A DNA stretch of 64,000 nt from Neurospora tetrasperma FGSC 2508. Lineage: Eukaryota; Ascomycota; Sordariomycetes; Sordariales; Sordariaceae. The DNA is taken from assembly GCF_000213175.1 (NCBI RefSeq), contig NW_009799100.1, positions 124,001 to 188,000 on the forward strand, given 5' to 3'. A program made the translations under genes and the position numbers. The notes under the pieces are model-generated. The model worked only from the letters and a program-made list of their open reading frames with translations. It was not told the origin of the DNA and made no database searches. This document shows, piece after piece, positions 45,297 through 58,083 of the stretch (position 1 is its first letter; each line of letters starts with the position of its first letter).

Positions 45297-47927
45297 AATA
45301 AGGAATGTCTCCGTTACCAGTCACAACGTTGTGATCGCAACTGCCTGTGTCCATCAGAAAAAGACATGTTCACTCACCACTTGGGAAATGGTGTCCGAAG
45401 GGTGGGTGAACTACCCATAAGACGCCTGAAGTATCCCAAGCAGAATCCAAATGATTCTCAACTTTGACCACCAATGAATGCGAAATCGGCGAGTGTCCCC
45501 GCGATGCCTTGATTGGGATGTCGTTAACTTGCTTATGTAAGCCACAGGAAAGTAGACATGATCTGTTTCATTTCGTTTTCCTTGCCAGAGAATGATTGCC
45601 CTCCTCACTTCAGAAGTTGCCGACTGGATGAATCTGATCACTTGATTCTTCAACTGATTGGTTGAAACTGTCCAACCTTTTCAGCGTTGTTATCATGGGA
45701 GGGACGCATGTACAATTTCGGAAGATTGCTGGAGAGCTTCCGGCAATAATCCACTTTTCTTCCGGTCGCTTCCCGAAGAGGGATCCACATTTCCGAGCGC
45801 AAAGCCGGCTTGGCCGCCCTGTAATGGTCTGGAGGTCGGGATGCCATCCATGCTGCTTCGGAAAGAATATAAAGTTGTGCTTGCCTTGATGGATTTATCT
45901 CCGAGTGTCGGTTTGGTTCATGAAAATGTTTGAGACATTTGAGACGAATGATGTACACAGCGTGAAACAAACAATGTCGCGAAACAAGTGCACGCTTATG
46001 TCTTGATACACTACATTGTGAACTCGGTGGCACGCTTTGGACAGGTACCCTTGCTGATTAAAGTCAACAAATCTTCACTGAGGAGAGGAACATGGGGTTA
46101 ATCATCATGAGAAGCCGTGATGATCGATCGATCTACACTACGGCCAAGCGATAAAAAGTTTTTACCCCGTCACAGAGGGGCAAACATGTCATGGTATCAA
46201 TATTTCATTGGCAAGATTACGGCGTTAGCAGTCGGGTGTCTGTTTCCACTGATTTCTAACAGTGGAGTATCTGGGGCCTTATGACGTCGTTGATTGTGAT
46301 GGCGGGCATGGGACCTTTTGACTTTTTGGCGGAGGACAGGAAGATCGGGGGATCATGTGCCGAGCAGCGAGGACTTTTGGTAGAAGAATGTAGATAAAAT
46401 ACATGTTGAAGATGGGAAACGTACAAAGTTTGAATGTTAGTCAGCGACAGACAGTGATACTCGATCATCAACTGCCGTGCATGATCACCATATGATTAAC
46501 AGCTACTGTCGATGTGATGTTGTGCACCCCTCCTTCATAGAAATAAAAAAAAATGACGATTTGGGGCATGTCCCCGCCCCACCATTTCAGGTCCCGGGCA
46601 CATCATGGGAGCGTCCACAGCACGTCGTGGCTGCCCGCCCGCAGTGTTCGTCCCGTCGAATGGCGTAGCGCAACAGCGGCACGCACAGACCAGTAGTGCC
46701 CTGTCAAATCCCTGTCTTGGGGAATGTGCCTGGCCAAGCATTGCGACTGGACGAACTGCTGCTGACTGTGACTACCACGTTCAGGAACCAACGGTTATAA
46801 TCAGTTCTCCTGAAGAGGGGAATGCGTTGAGACAACTTGACGGAAACAGCCCAAAGCATTTCAGAAAAGGAAAAAAAAAAAGAATGGCTGGGTGATAAAG
46901 TGTATTGTAGAGAGACAAGCCGCCAAGACATTCCATCTTCTCGGCAATCCCCATTCCCCCAAAACAAGCTAAGCAAAAAAGCGTTGCAATGCCTGCAAAT
47001 GCCCCACTCTACCCCTATCTGGTTCCATGTCGCTTCCATTCGCGAGCGGGGAGGAAAGAAGACGAAAGCATACGAATCTCTCAAGGTGCAGATGTTGGGG
47101 GAAGAGATTCCACAAAGATTGCCGGGCGTTACAATCAGAAGGGTAAGAGATAGATCTTGGGTATGAATCTTGAGAACTAACCGAGTCTTAAAAAAAGGTT
47201 GATATTAAGCCCCCTCCCTCCTCAAACCCAATTTTGTTGTGTGAATCTGATCCCCTTTCATCTCGAAAAATCAACCACCAACAAAGACATCAGACCCTGC
47301 GGACCCTGCTCCATCATTCTTTGAAACCCCTACCCTTCTGACTGACGACGGACAATACTCAACTAAAACATTTGACGCTTGACGACAAACCCCAGATTAG
47401 AAAGACCCTTTCTTTCGACGAAACCCTGATTTTTCTTCGGTTGACCGAATTTGGACAACAAGTCGACAAAAACGAAAAAAGAAAAAAGAAACAAACCCTG
47501 GATCGACCACACCGCTGAGGCTTCCTTCCTTGTTACTTGCCCAGGACACCGTCACAAGACCCGCTTGGATGAGATCACCGCTCCCACCCAATTCAGCATT
47601 CAGGCCAAGGCAGGCGACCAACCAGACAAATCAGCGACTTTCATTCCCACGAGCTGTGCTGCTGTGCCAGTAACGAACCCCTGACAGCTCCCCCAACAAG
47701 CCGCATCATCTTTTTACACTAGTAACACCGCCTTCGTAACGAGGTGAAGAAGAAGAAGAAGAACAAAAGTGGCGGCGGGCTCACTCAAGGGCTAGACCGA
47801 ATTGACGGACAGGGATCTCGCCCAACGGGAGAGCCGATCTACATCATTTCCCACTTTTTTGGTGGCATTTGGCATTTGCTATTGTTGCTACAGCAGTCGA
47901 GTCGAAGAAATAAAAGAAGACGAGAGG
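45297..47927. other. Intergenic region and probable long leader of the next gene
   Basis: No gene is supported over 2.6 kb. An A run lies at about 46868-46880. From about 47200 the sequence is A/C-rich with a GAA repeat near 47747-47762, which fits a long 5' leader. Confidence 0.45.
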
Positions 47928-48521
47928 ATGGCGCTCCGTGGGTATTCGAGACTGGTCGGTACCTCTTCCGATTCTACTACGACTTTTGTATCTCCAAACG
48001 ACAACGACACTTTAAGAAGTATCTCTACCACTTCCACAACAACAACAACAACCACACATCCCGCGCCACCACCAACAACGCCATTCCTAGCACACATCAT
48101 CCCCCTCCTCACCACCACCTTCAAAACCCTCTACCAAACGCACCTCCTCCTCTTTTCTCTTTGTTTCAGCACCCTCACCCTCCTCCTCGTCCACATACTC
48201 TCAACCCTCCACCTCTTTTCTCTCAATCTCTTCCTCGTTTGCCACCTCGTGCTCTACCGCACCCTTTTTCTCGTCAGGACTATCACCATGGAAACCGCCA
48301 CGCTCAGCTGGTCCATCTTCTGGGACTCCCGAAAAGCGCGGCAGATCCGCAAGAAAATCGAATTCGAGTTTTTCGTCTGGATCTTGGGACCGGGGGGCAA
48401 CTTGTTGTGTTTCTTGCTGTGGCCTGGGTGGATTGTTTTGGGAGTCATGGTTTGGGGGCTTAGTTGGGTTTTTTCAAATTCGTCGGGGACATCGGGGACG
48501 GTGATGGGTGTTAGTGGGTGA
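47928..48521 (+). CDS. Small multi-pass membrane protein of unknown function
   Basis: A single exon of 197 aa starting at ATG 47928. The first 50 residues are Ser/Thr-rich with a run of seven Thr. Two close hydrophobic segments (about 55-115, Leu-rich: LLLFSLCFSTLTLLLVHILS) and a C-terminal pair (FEFFVWILGPGGNLLCFLLW, PGWIVLGVMVWG) suggest three or four membrane helices. Between them is the charged loop WDSRKARQIRKKIEFEFF. The Gly/Pro/Trp-rich block looks conserved, but I do not know the family. A (CA)n microsatellite follows downstream. Confidence 0.65.
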   Translation: MALRGYSRLVGTSSDSTTTFVSPNDNDTLRSISTTSTTTTTTTHPAPPPTTPFLAHIIPLLTTTFKTLYQTHLLLFSLCFSTLTLLLVHILSTLHLFSLNLFLVCHLVLYRTLFLVRTITMETATLSWSIFWDSRKARQIRKKIEFEFFVWILGPGGNLLCFLLWPGWIVLGVMVWGLSWVFSNSSGTSGTVMGVSG

Positions 48522-48946
48522 ATGGACATGCAAAAAAAAGAGGTGAGATATACTGGCAAGGGGGGAAGGATCCAGTGGATGAAATGCTGACATTTTGCTT
48601 TTTTAGAGGGGATTTTTGAGCATATGGTTACAAAACATTTGGTGATGGTGATGATCGCGACGTCGCCGGGTCAGACAAACAGGGACAGCGACGAGCAGCT
48701 GGAACTGTCCCTGGTCCGAGTTGAATGCGTCGCGAGCATCGCATACTATTCGCATTCCGCGATCGCAATCGCGCCGCCTCTCGAGGCATACACATACACA
48801 CACACACACGCACACACAACACCGCATTGTTGGAAATATTGGATCACCATTCAAGCGACAGAACTAAACATCGAGCCATTTAAGGCCAACATTTCTTAAA
48901 ACAATTCGATATCCGCTTGCGACAAAAGACTACCTCTACCGACCGA
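48522..48946. repeat. Intergenic region with (CA)n microsatellite
   Basis: A CATACACATACACACAC-type dinucleotide tract lies at about 48787-48818. TACCTCTA is at 48931-48938. No gene is seen. Confidence 0.7.
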
Positions 48947-50494
48947 CTACCTCGAAAAGAAAAACGCATTCCCGCCCAAATCCCGCCTAATCTCATTCTG
49001 ATAATCCTTTTCCGGGTCAAACTCCTGCCACGTACTCGCCGGGTAGATGTGTTTGTTGCGCTGGTACCACCGCCGATCCACGACTTTGGTGAAAGTCGGG
49101 TCGTCGTTTGCGCCCTCCAAGGTCATGATATCCGGGAGGGCAGCGAGGCGGCTTGATGGGGTGGAGAGGGCCGCGGGATCGGCGGCTGTTGGGGATGATG
49201 TTTGGGGGTCTGACAACTGGAAAGGGGCGTCGTCGGAATAGTCAAAGAGCCGCTTGTTTCCGGGGCCCAGGGTTTTGTTGATGATGAAGAAGTAGAATTC
49301 GTAGTGCTGGAAGAGGTGTTAGCATTGTCTTTTATAAAGAAAAGCATGGATAGCGAGCATTTGCATTTAGGCATGAATAGATAGATAGCATTAGAGCATA
49401 GCGCAAGCAAGCAAACCGTTTCAACCATCATCTGTCCTGTCCGACCCATCACTGAATGAAGAAAAGAGTGTACTCACATGCGGAATGATAATACTCCCCC
49501 TAACCAACAACAAATCATCCACTGACACCCTCGCCCACGCCCTCCGCGCATTCAAAATCTTATCTTGCCCTACACCCCTCTCGGCGCCCACCTTCCTCGA
49601 CTTGTCCAGAAACAACCAGGCATGGTCGCCCTTCTTCACGCGCACCATGCCGCCGGGGATGTTGGTACCATCGTAAAAGACGAACGGGATCGCGATCTCG
49701 GAAGCCTTGACGGCCGCTTGCTTGGCCAAAAACTCTCTGCGGATGGCTTCGCGCTCGGCAGCTTCGCGACGGAGAGCCGCTTTGGTGAGGGCGCGCGGGA
49801 TAATAGGGGCCGAGGTGTTGACAATTTTCTTCTTTTTGGTAACATTGTCGCTTGCGTCGGCGTCGGCGCTACTTTCGCGGTTGGGTGTGCTCGTTGTTCT
49901 TGTGTTGTCCTCTTCTTTCTTGTCTTCGGGGTTCGGTGTATCCTCCTTTACTGCTGGTGTCTTTGCATTCTTCTTCTTCACAACCACCACCGCCTCTTCA
50001 CCCTCTTCTTCATCGTCGCCAAAGCTTACTAAAGCCTTCTTGGTCTTTATCCTCTTTGCTTTCCTTTCCCCCGTTAATGTCTTCTTTTTGGTTTCGCCTT
50101 CGCTCTTCCCCTCGCCGCCTGTCGTCGTCCCGTTCTCTGCGTCTGTCCCGGGCGCAGGCGTCCCCGTGACCGATCGATCCAATGGCGTCGCAGCCGCGCT
50201 GCTGGGGTTGTCTGTATCGAGAGTGGGAGTGGCTGTGCTGCTACCCCCTCGCGCAGCAGCAATCGCGGCCTCTCGAACTTCGCGGTGTTGTTGCTCGAGA
50301 ACTTCGGCGCGTCGCTTGCGAAAGTCGGCGAGGTTGACGAGTCCTACGGTCGAGGAGGAGACGCGCTCTTGGACGGTTTTGTTTTGCGGGGCGAAGCGGG
50401 GGTTGGGAGTCGCCGTGTTGGAGGAGGATGAAGCAGCTGGGTTCGGGGTCGAGGTACCGCTGCCCGGTTGTGATTGTTGTTGTTGGTCGGACAT
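48947..50494 (-). CDS. xap5: XAP5 / FAM50-family protein
   Basis: Exons 50494-49478 and 49306-48947 (171-nt intron, GTGAGT donor) give 458 aa. The N-terminal half is disordered, Ser/Thr-rich and Lys-rich, with LADFRKRRAEVLEQQHREVR as an early conserved helix. The XAP5 domain starts near residue 250: PFVFYDGTNIPGGMVRVKKG, then SVDDLLLVRGSIIIPH. It continues after the intron with HYEFYFFIINK, LFDYSDD, and near the end VVDRRWYQRNKHIYPASTW, a clear XAP5 signature. Family members (human FAM50A, plant XCT) associate with the spliceosome or act in gene expression in the nucleus. The gene shares a 394-bp divergent promoter with METTL16. Confidence 0.92.
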
Positions 50495-50888
50495 GTTTAT
50501 AAAGGGATTGGTGGCTATCAGTTCAACGGTGATTGGGGCATCGAAGGTAGTATCACTCTAAACCCAGCTAGTGGTACAATGTCGGGAATCGGGATAACCA
50601 GAAGGGAGAGCGGACGTAGTGGTTTGAAAACTGATGATGAACAGATTGTTGTTTTGGTGACAATTCGAAGCAACAATTGAGCACCGATTGCAACGTCAAT
50701 TAGTCCACGGCAGGCAATTGGTAGGTGGTCTGTGCATTCCACTATCCGTATAGGTACTACCGTAACCGCGCGGCGCTACAGCGCTGTGCTACAGCACCCG
50801 GTGTCACTGTTTGCAGCCCGTGTTGACGTCGCCGCTGACCTAACTTCAACTTCAACCTTTCATCAACTTTTCAACATGCGCAGCAAAC
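50495..50888. promoter_or_regulatory. Bidirectional promoter, XAP5 / METTL16
   Basis: The start codons of two divergent nuclear RNA-related genes are 394 bp apart, so both promoters and leaders fit in this gap. No TATA box is evident. Confidence 0.6.
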
Positions 50889-52579
50889 ATGGAAACCAAC
50901 AAGAGGAAAGCGGCGGTCGAAGAGGGCGATGAGCACAACCTGGCAGGAGAGGGAGAATTGAACAGTCCATTCCGCGAACCCGAAGCCAAACGACAGAAAC
51001 AAACAAACAATGAAGATCTCCAAGGGCAGCCGGCGCAAGAAGCCACCAAGCCGACCTCCGAGTCCGATCGGCCCCACAATATCCGGAGTGTCCCGCCTTC
51101 CGGATCCGGACCCGGACAGGCCATAGTAGCAACCGGAAGGACACCGCGCAAATGGACCGACGAGTACTTTCGCAATCTTTACACTAAAGACCCCAGTTTC
51201 AAATACCTTGGTCAGAAGGATCCCGACTTTGCTCCTTTGTAAGCTGTTTTTTGACCTTGTCGTCGTCGTCGTCATGATCACATCACTAACACTCCCTCAA
51301 AAGTCTCGACTCCCAAAACCAACTCGACTTTAACGACCCAGCCGCAGTAATGCAACTGACCAAAACCCTCCTCAGAATCGACTACGGCCTGAAAATCGAC
51401 CTTCCTCCCGACCGCCTCTGCCCTCCCGTCCCCAACCGACACAACTACATCCTCTGGCTCACCTCCCTCCTGTCCTCCTCTTCTTACCACCCCCATTTCA
51501 GTTCCTCACCTGATCAGAAGAATATCGATTCCCGCCCCATCATCGGCCTCGACATCGGCACCGGCGCCTCAGCTATCTACCCCCTCCTCGGTTGCGTCCA
51601 ACACCCACACTGGTCCTTCATAGCCACCGATATCGACGCCCACTCCCTCTCTTTCGCGCAGCGCAACATCCACCTCAACAAGTTACAAGACCGCATCACC
51701 CTCTTGCATCGCACCCCGGACCAGCCACTGATCCCTTTCGACTCCCCCATTCTCACCACGAGGGGTATAGACAAAATAGACTTCACAATGTGCAACCCCC
51801 CCTTCTACTCCTCCCCGTCAGACCTTCTTTCCTCCGCCGCCAAAAAGAGTCGACCACCACTAACAGCATGCACCGGCGCCCCCGTCGAAATGGTTTGCGC
51901 AGGAGGGGAAGTGGCGCATATTTTTCGAATGATCGACGAGTCGCTTGTCCTCCGCGAAAAAGTGACGTGGTACACGAGCATGATAGGAAAGGTAACCTCC
52001 CTCGAAACAGTAGTGGAAAGGCTAAGAAAGGAAAAGATACAAAATTATGCGGTGACGGAGCTGGTGCAGGGTAAACAAACGAAGCGGTGGGTGGTGGGAT
52101 GGAGTTTTGGGGGGATGAGAGCTGGAGAGGTAGAAGGAAGGGGGGTAAGTGGGGTGTGGAAGAAACTGTTGCCGCCGGTGGTGAGTATGGAGGTTGGAAT
52201 GTGGAAGGACAGTAGGGAGAAGGTCGGAATGGTGGTGGAGAGGGTTAAGCAGACGGTGGAAGGGTTGGAGTTGATGAGTTGGGAGTGGAGTGGGGAGAGG
52301 ATGAGAGGGGTGGGGAGGGCGAGGGCGAATGTTTGGAGTAGGGCTTGGAGAAGGAAGAGGGAGAGGGAGATGAAGGCGGCAGAGGAGGGAAAGAAAAATG
52401 AGGACAGTGATGGGAATGGGACAAAAGAAGAAGAGAAGTGTAAACTGGGATTTGAGGTGGTCATTGAGGTTGGCAAAGGTGGGGAATCAAAGGTGCTGCT
52501 ACTTTGGAGGGAGGGACATGATCAAGGCTTGTTTGAGAGTCTTTGGGGGTATTTTCAGGGCAAGCTGAAGGATATCTAG
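50889..52579 (+). CDS. METTL16/RlmF-type RNA N6-adenine methyltransferase
   Basis: Exons 50889-51238 and 51304-52579 give 541 aa; the 65-nt intron has donor GTAAGC. The N-terminal 80 residues are disordered with a basic EAKRQKQ patch, possibly nuclear targeting. The DUF890 methyltransferase core begins near LDFNDPAAVMQLTKTLLR. The SAM-binding motif is GLDIGTGASAIYPLLG at about 198-213, and the catalytic NPPF motif is at 281-284. HNYILWL, ATDID and VCAGGEVAHI also fit the family. METTL16 homologues put m6A on U6 snRNA near the ACAGAGA box, linking it to splicing. The C-terminal 150 residues are basic and less conserved. Confidence 0.93.
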
Positions 52580-53054
52580 CCTTGTATCTGGCGGAAGAAA
52601 CGTTCGAACTATCTTTCTAGGACTGGTTTCGCGACAAAGGTCGTCCTGCTTGGCCAAGATCACTACGACAAACCGAACGTGATCAAATATCCCCTACACT
52701 AATGCATTAGCAGTTTACCGCATATCATAGCAGCAATTGAGATAACACACTATCTCATTCTATGCTTACGCCGGCTTGAGGATCATACTTGGTCTCCACG
52801 ACCGTCACTTCTTTTCCACTTATCTTTCCTCATCCGCCCGAGAACTTTTTGGCAAGATCCTCAGTCGCTCATGACAGAACAACGGAAGATGATGGAACCC
52901 ACACCTTTAGAACCATGGCGCCTTCCTCCATTCTCCATCCAGGTATCCAGGACTCGACCGAAATATGATGATTGAATTCGATAGTCAAATGCGCAATCAA
53001 CAAATATCCGAGTATCGCTGAGCAGCAATTGGCCATCAACAAAGCAACACCGTA
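52580..53054. other. Intergenic region
   Basis: No gene is supported; it holds the 3' end of METTL16 and the promoter of the next gene. Confidence 0.45.
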
Positions 53055-55032
53055 ATGCCCAACCTCAAAATCCCACCACTTTTATCTCCAATCCCCTCAT
53101 CGGTACTGTTGAGATACGCCACTATCTATGAATCCAACACCGACACCGACAACCCCTCGGAGGAGCCAGAGATACCAGGCCATACCCACAGAGCACTCCC
53201 ACCGTTTCTCCGGGGTATACCTATCGACTGGTCACAGGGTTACTTTACTTGGCAGCGCAAGGGATGGTGAGTTCCTCCTTCAGCAGCAGCACCATACCTG
53301 ATAAGACATCTGGGTGGGTAGGTATAGTGACTGACAGCCCAATTTACATAGCGATTGCGTGGTCAAGTTCTGCCCACAGCATTGCCGGGAGCTCATAGGA
53401 TCAAGGGATGATGAATCTAAGCAAAGTTCTATGCCTGCCTCTGATCTGCAAGTCGATGCTTCGGATCCGTATAATGATATCAGTTCCAACGACTATTACC
53501 TTGACTCAAACAACGAGGCGGTCGATGATAGCGATGAACACGATGTTGACGATGATGACCACAATAGCGAGGTTGATAATGACGATGCCGACGACGAAGC
53601 TGGGTCGGGTTCCTCAAGTGAAGCAGCCGATGACGATGGGAACGACATGCAGTCTGCAAGTGGTAACCAGGCGCATAATGCATCGGTACTGCCTAGCATC
53701 GAAGGTGGACACCAATCTGGGGAGGGATCACCTACACCCTCTGTTTCGCCCGGAGAGGGGACTGCCCTGGATGACCCAAACAACCTCCATGAAGTAGAAG
53801 AGGGCACGGTCTCTCTCAGCGATCGGAACCAGCCAGATGATATCATGGACGATTCGAACGAGACCGAGGTGCCCAACCCCGAACTTCCCCAGCCGCAGCC
53901 GCAAGGCTCCCAAGTCCAACGAATGCAACGGCCCGCGCACCAGCCTCCGCCGCCAGCTGAGCTAGGCTTCGACACCGAGTATCTCGAAGCCCTCCCCGAA
54001 GAGCTCAGAAACGAAGTAATCGCCGATACCCAGGCTAAGGATACCGGCACCCAGAGATCCCAACCCCAGCCACAGGCGCGTGGGCGTGAGCGTGAACAGG
54101 TTTTCCAAAGGCATGGCGGCGAAAGCAGCGGAAACGCCGAGGTCTTGCAAGAGTTCCTTGGAGTACTCCCGGAGGACCTTCGTAACGAAATACTTCCCCC
54201 TCTGCAGGCTTGGGCTCGGGCTCAGGTCTCAGCCCTCCCTCCCCTAAGCAGCCTTCCAGTCATGTCTGCCATCACCACCACCACCAACAGGCCCGCCTAC
54301 CAAACAAGCCGACAAGTAGCCCAAGAAGCTGGACCTCGGTCCCAGTATGCTAGTCCTCGCGCGCAGCAACATCATCAACGTCGGAGATCCGACTTTTTGG
54401 CCAGGGTGCTAAATAGTATCCCTTCTCCGGCGCCTGGTTCCACTGGGACACCTGGCGACGGTGTAGATAGTGTTAGCAGTCGGACACAAGCTCAGCCCAA
54501 TCAGTCCCAGACTTTGATGCCCACGGGACTTTTCTCTACGTCAACCCCAAAACCTGTGGCCAGAAAGCTCTTTGCTCGATCTGATGCGTTCCAGCCACGT
54601 TCAGCGCCAGTAAAACCCGCAAACGACATGGATCTCGAAGAGGCCAATGGTATGGTGACGCGGAGTCAGAGCCGTCGTCGCGGTAGAGCTGATACTGTTG
54701 ATGAGGTCGGGGAGGCAAGTAAGGTCGGCGAGAGTATAGGTATGGTGACGCGAAGTCAGGGCCGTCGTCGCAGTCAAGCTCGGAATGGCGTAGAGGTGCA
54801 GGACAATCAAGACAATAGGGACAAGGAGGAGCAGGAGCAGGAGCAGGAGCAGGACATACAGGGTGAAGAAGCGTCAAGAAGAAACAAGAGGAGAAAGAAG
54901 ACAGAAGAGGATCGGGAGTCTGAAGGAAAGGAGAAGAAGAAGAAGACACTAGGTAGAGCCAAGAGGGGAAAACCAAAAGGGAGCGGGAATACGAAGACGT
55001 ATGCGAAGAGAGATAAGAGGAGGAGGGTTTGA
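53055..55032 (+). CDS. Acidic protein with two UBM-like motifs and a Cys cluster
   Basis: Exons 53055-53266 and 53352-55032 (85-nt intron, GTGAGT donor) give 630 aa. Splicing forms the cluster CDCVVKFCPQHC at about residues 71-82, which could bind a metal. A very acidic Asp/Ser region follows. Two short repeats fit the ubiquitin-binding motif seen in HUWE1/Tom1-type ligases and Rev1: YLEALPEELRNEVI and EFLGVLPEDLRNEI, each with the key Leu-Pro pair. The second half is basic with two MVTRSQ(S/G)RRR repeats and a (GAGCAG)n-coded Glu-Gln tract, ending in Lys/Arg-rich nuclear-type signals. It is probably a nuclear ubiquitin-related protein, but no HECT or RING domain is present. Confidence 0.75.
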
Positions 55033-55972
55033 TGGTGGTTTTGCTAGGCTCAGTATATTATTGGAAGATCAGCAAAATAATGGCTTTATTATAAGCATCG
55101 TGCAAGTAAGCAAGTCGGGAGCGAGGGGGACGGAGGTATTGGGGGGTTATGGAGTACGAGGTCAGGGTCATGTTGGAGTATCGTTAATTTGGAAGAATTC
55201 ATTGGATAGATTGAATAGTATTCGCCATTACATAGTATGGCCATAAAATATACCTACCCCAAGTTTCTGGTTGATGGAATAAGAAGAGGACGTCGCTCAA
55301 ATGCCAAGCCCAATACATGTACTTTGATGTCCTGAATGAGACGCTACGTATGCATGTGCGAGCTCCAGTGGTGTTCTAGACCTCTACAGGCCTTAACTCC
55401 TACACTACTTAGCGCTGTGACTCCGCCGCTAACGTGCTGCATGGCTCGTCCCGAAGCGCGGGATGGAGTGCTGGGTATTGGAGGACGTGCACTAACAAAA
55501 ACACAGTTTTCCAAGATAGAAATCTGTTAGCAGGAAGCGGAATCCAATAATTCGGCAGCTCGACGTCATCTTCAAGAACCTGTTCCTTGCTCTGGTTTCA
55601 GCTTCCATGCTTTCCACCAACCCCTCCCCTCCTAGGTCCCCCTCGCTCGTCGTGCCCTTGTTTCCCCTCCCCTCTCGCCGAGCTTGACCATGGAATCCCA
55701 AAGCCAATTAACCATCGCTTCTGTTTGCTTGCTCTGGCGACCCTGACCACTCGCTGAACGGGAAAGCTCCGATGAGGTGCAGCTGTGTCGCTTCCTTGTT
55801 TTGACGACAGCCATCTTCATCTTTTCTTGCCCTTCTCTCTTTTGGGTTGCCTCCTCGTCCTTCTGCGCGCCTCTGCTTCTACATCGCAGCGACATACATT
55901 AACCTTGATCTCGACGCAACACGCACAGACGACCACAGTACCTATCGTCTGATTCCACAGACACAGGGCAGC
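55033..55972. other. Intergenic region / YVC1 promoter
   Basis: No gene is supported. The last 400 bases are pyrimidine-rich and likely contain the channel gene promoter and leader. Confidence 0.45.
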
Positions 55973-58083
55973 ATGGCAAGGTTCGGGGCCTTCTCGCGCC
56001 TCTTGGGCTTGGACCGTCCACCCCATCGACACGACCATTGGTGGCACGAACATCGCCGACAACGTACGAATTCCCCTCTCCCCTCGCTGAAGGCAACTCC
56101 ACGCTAACAGTCGCAGTCCTTCCCAGCTACCGTGACGACTTCTACGTCTCCGCCATCCCCGCCGAAACCGTGACCGAAATCGCTCTCCGCATCCGTCACC
56201 TCATCGAGAAATGCGTCCCCATCGAGCTCCCCGTTGAGAAAATCATCTCTCCGACTAGTAAGATCATCACGAAGAAGGTGCTCAAGGCAGCCAAGGAAGC
56301 CGGCGGTAAAGAGCACCGATCATGCGTCGTCTACTGTCTGCTCGTCAACAAGCGCTGGTGGAAACACCAAGCCCAAGTCGAACTCTGGGATGCCGACCTA
56401 CACGCCCTCCGCGCCGTAGCTTGCGAGGTTATCGCCAAACAAATCATCGAGACGGAGGAGGACACCAACTTCTTGCTTCACGAGGTCCTGTTGAAGCGCT
56501 ACTCCATCATGATCGATAACAAACCTACCAAGCCGTCCAACGTGATCGAAAAGGCTGTCGACTTGCATGCCCTCAGGGTGATCGGCTCTTCGGGCTACCA
56601 AAAGTGTATCAACTACCTCTGGCGCGGCTGGTTGGTCCAAGATGAGAACGACCCGTCAACCTTTGTCGAATACCGCGACAAGGACAACACCTCCTTCTGG
56701 TCGCACTTGGACCCGGATCGCATGCGCGCACCCATGTACCAAAACTGGACGCAGATGCTCATCAGCTTCGTCTACCTCGTCCTCTACACTCTTGCCATGA
56801 ATAGCGTCAATCCCGGCGGCCACCTTGATGTCGTTGAGGGCCTTTTATACGCCTTCACACTCGGTTTCATGTGCGACGAGTTCGCCAAGGTTTGGAAAGC
56901 CGGGCCCGCCATCATCGGCTTTTGGTCCGCCTTCAACAGCATTCTCTACGGTCTTTTAACCACGTCTCTAGTCTTCCGCGTCATCGCCTTCTCCCACGAC
57001 AGCTCCGACGTCGACTGGCGGCAACACTACAACATCCTATCCTACAACTTCCTCGCTGTTTCCGCCCCCATGTTCTGGCTGCGCATTTTGCTATATCTCG
57101 ACTCCTTCCGCTTCTTCGGCGCCATGCTGGTCGTCCTCAAAGTCATGATGAAGGAATCCATCATCTTCTTCGCTTTACTTCTGGTCATTATCGTCGGTTT
57201 CCTCCAAGCCTTTCTCGGTCTCGACCAAGCCGACGACCAAGTCGTCGAAGATACCATGTTCATTGTGCAATCCATGGCCAACGCCTTGATGCAGTCGCCC
57301 GATTTCAGCGGCTTCGAGAAATTCAACCACCCCTTTGGTCTACTTTTGTACTACTGCTTCACTTTTGTAGTTATGGTCATCCTGCTCAACATCTTGATTG
57401 CCCTCTACAACTCGGCCTACGAAGACATCTACGACAACGCCAACGACGAGTACCTCGGCATGTTTGCGCAAAAGACGATGCAATTCGTGAGAGCACCAGA
57501 CGAGAATGTGTTCATCCCGCCGTTTAACCTCATCGAGATCTTTTTGTTGGCTCTGCCGCTGGAGTGGTGGATGAACAAGACTACTTATGAAAAGATCAAC
57601 GATTGGTGCATGGCTACTATCTACTCCCCCCTCTTGCTGGTCAGCGCCTTCATCGAAGTCAAGACTGCGCAAGAGATTAGGGCCAACCGAGCCCGTGGAG
57701 ACGGGGATGATGATTCGGTTGAAGAGTGGGAGCAGAGGATGGGAGACCTTGATTTTGAGGCGGATGGGTGGGCGAGGAGGGTCGAGAATGCGAAGAGTAG
57801 ATTGGTCAAGATGCAAGAAGAAGAGATGGATGAGGAGGAGGAGAATGAAGACATGGAGATTGGGAAGTTGAGGGACGAGGTGAAGGAGCTCAAGGGGTTG
57901 TTGGGTGAGTTGATGGGAATGATGCAGAAGGAGAGAGAGGGGAAGGGGAAGGAGGCTGTGAAGAACGAGAATCCAGAGGTTGAGAGTCAGGGGGTTGACA
58001 GTCAGGCCACTCAGATTGCTGGAGATGGTGATGGTGGTCAAAGCAGCAGCAGTAGTAGCAGTAGCAGTAGTGATGGGAAGTGA
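55973..58083 (+). CDS. yvc1: YVC1-type vacuolar TRP cation channel
   Basis: A short first exon (55973-56063) joins exon 56117-58083 to give 685 aa; an acceptor six bases upstream is also in frame but sits too close to the CTAAC branch point. The N-terminus reads GLDRPPHRHDHWWHEHRR. A soluble domain leads into six membrane helices at about residues 240-455. TM5 (FALLLVIIVGFLQAFLG), a pore-loop region (SMANALMQSPDFSGF) and TM6 (FTFVVMVILLNILIALYNS) follow the TRP plan, then YEDIYDNANDEYLGMFAQKT. Yeast Yvc1 releases calcium from the vacuole and responds to stretch and calcium. The C-terminus has a coiled coil and a Ser repeat coded by AGC/AGT triplets. Confidence 0.95.

Noticed and set aside
49707-50561. 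284-codon plus-strand frame with Ser/Phe/Val-rich sequence
   Set aside because: Antisense of the Lys/Glu-rich half of XAP5; the hydrophobic look is a by-product of that composition.
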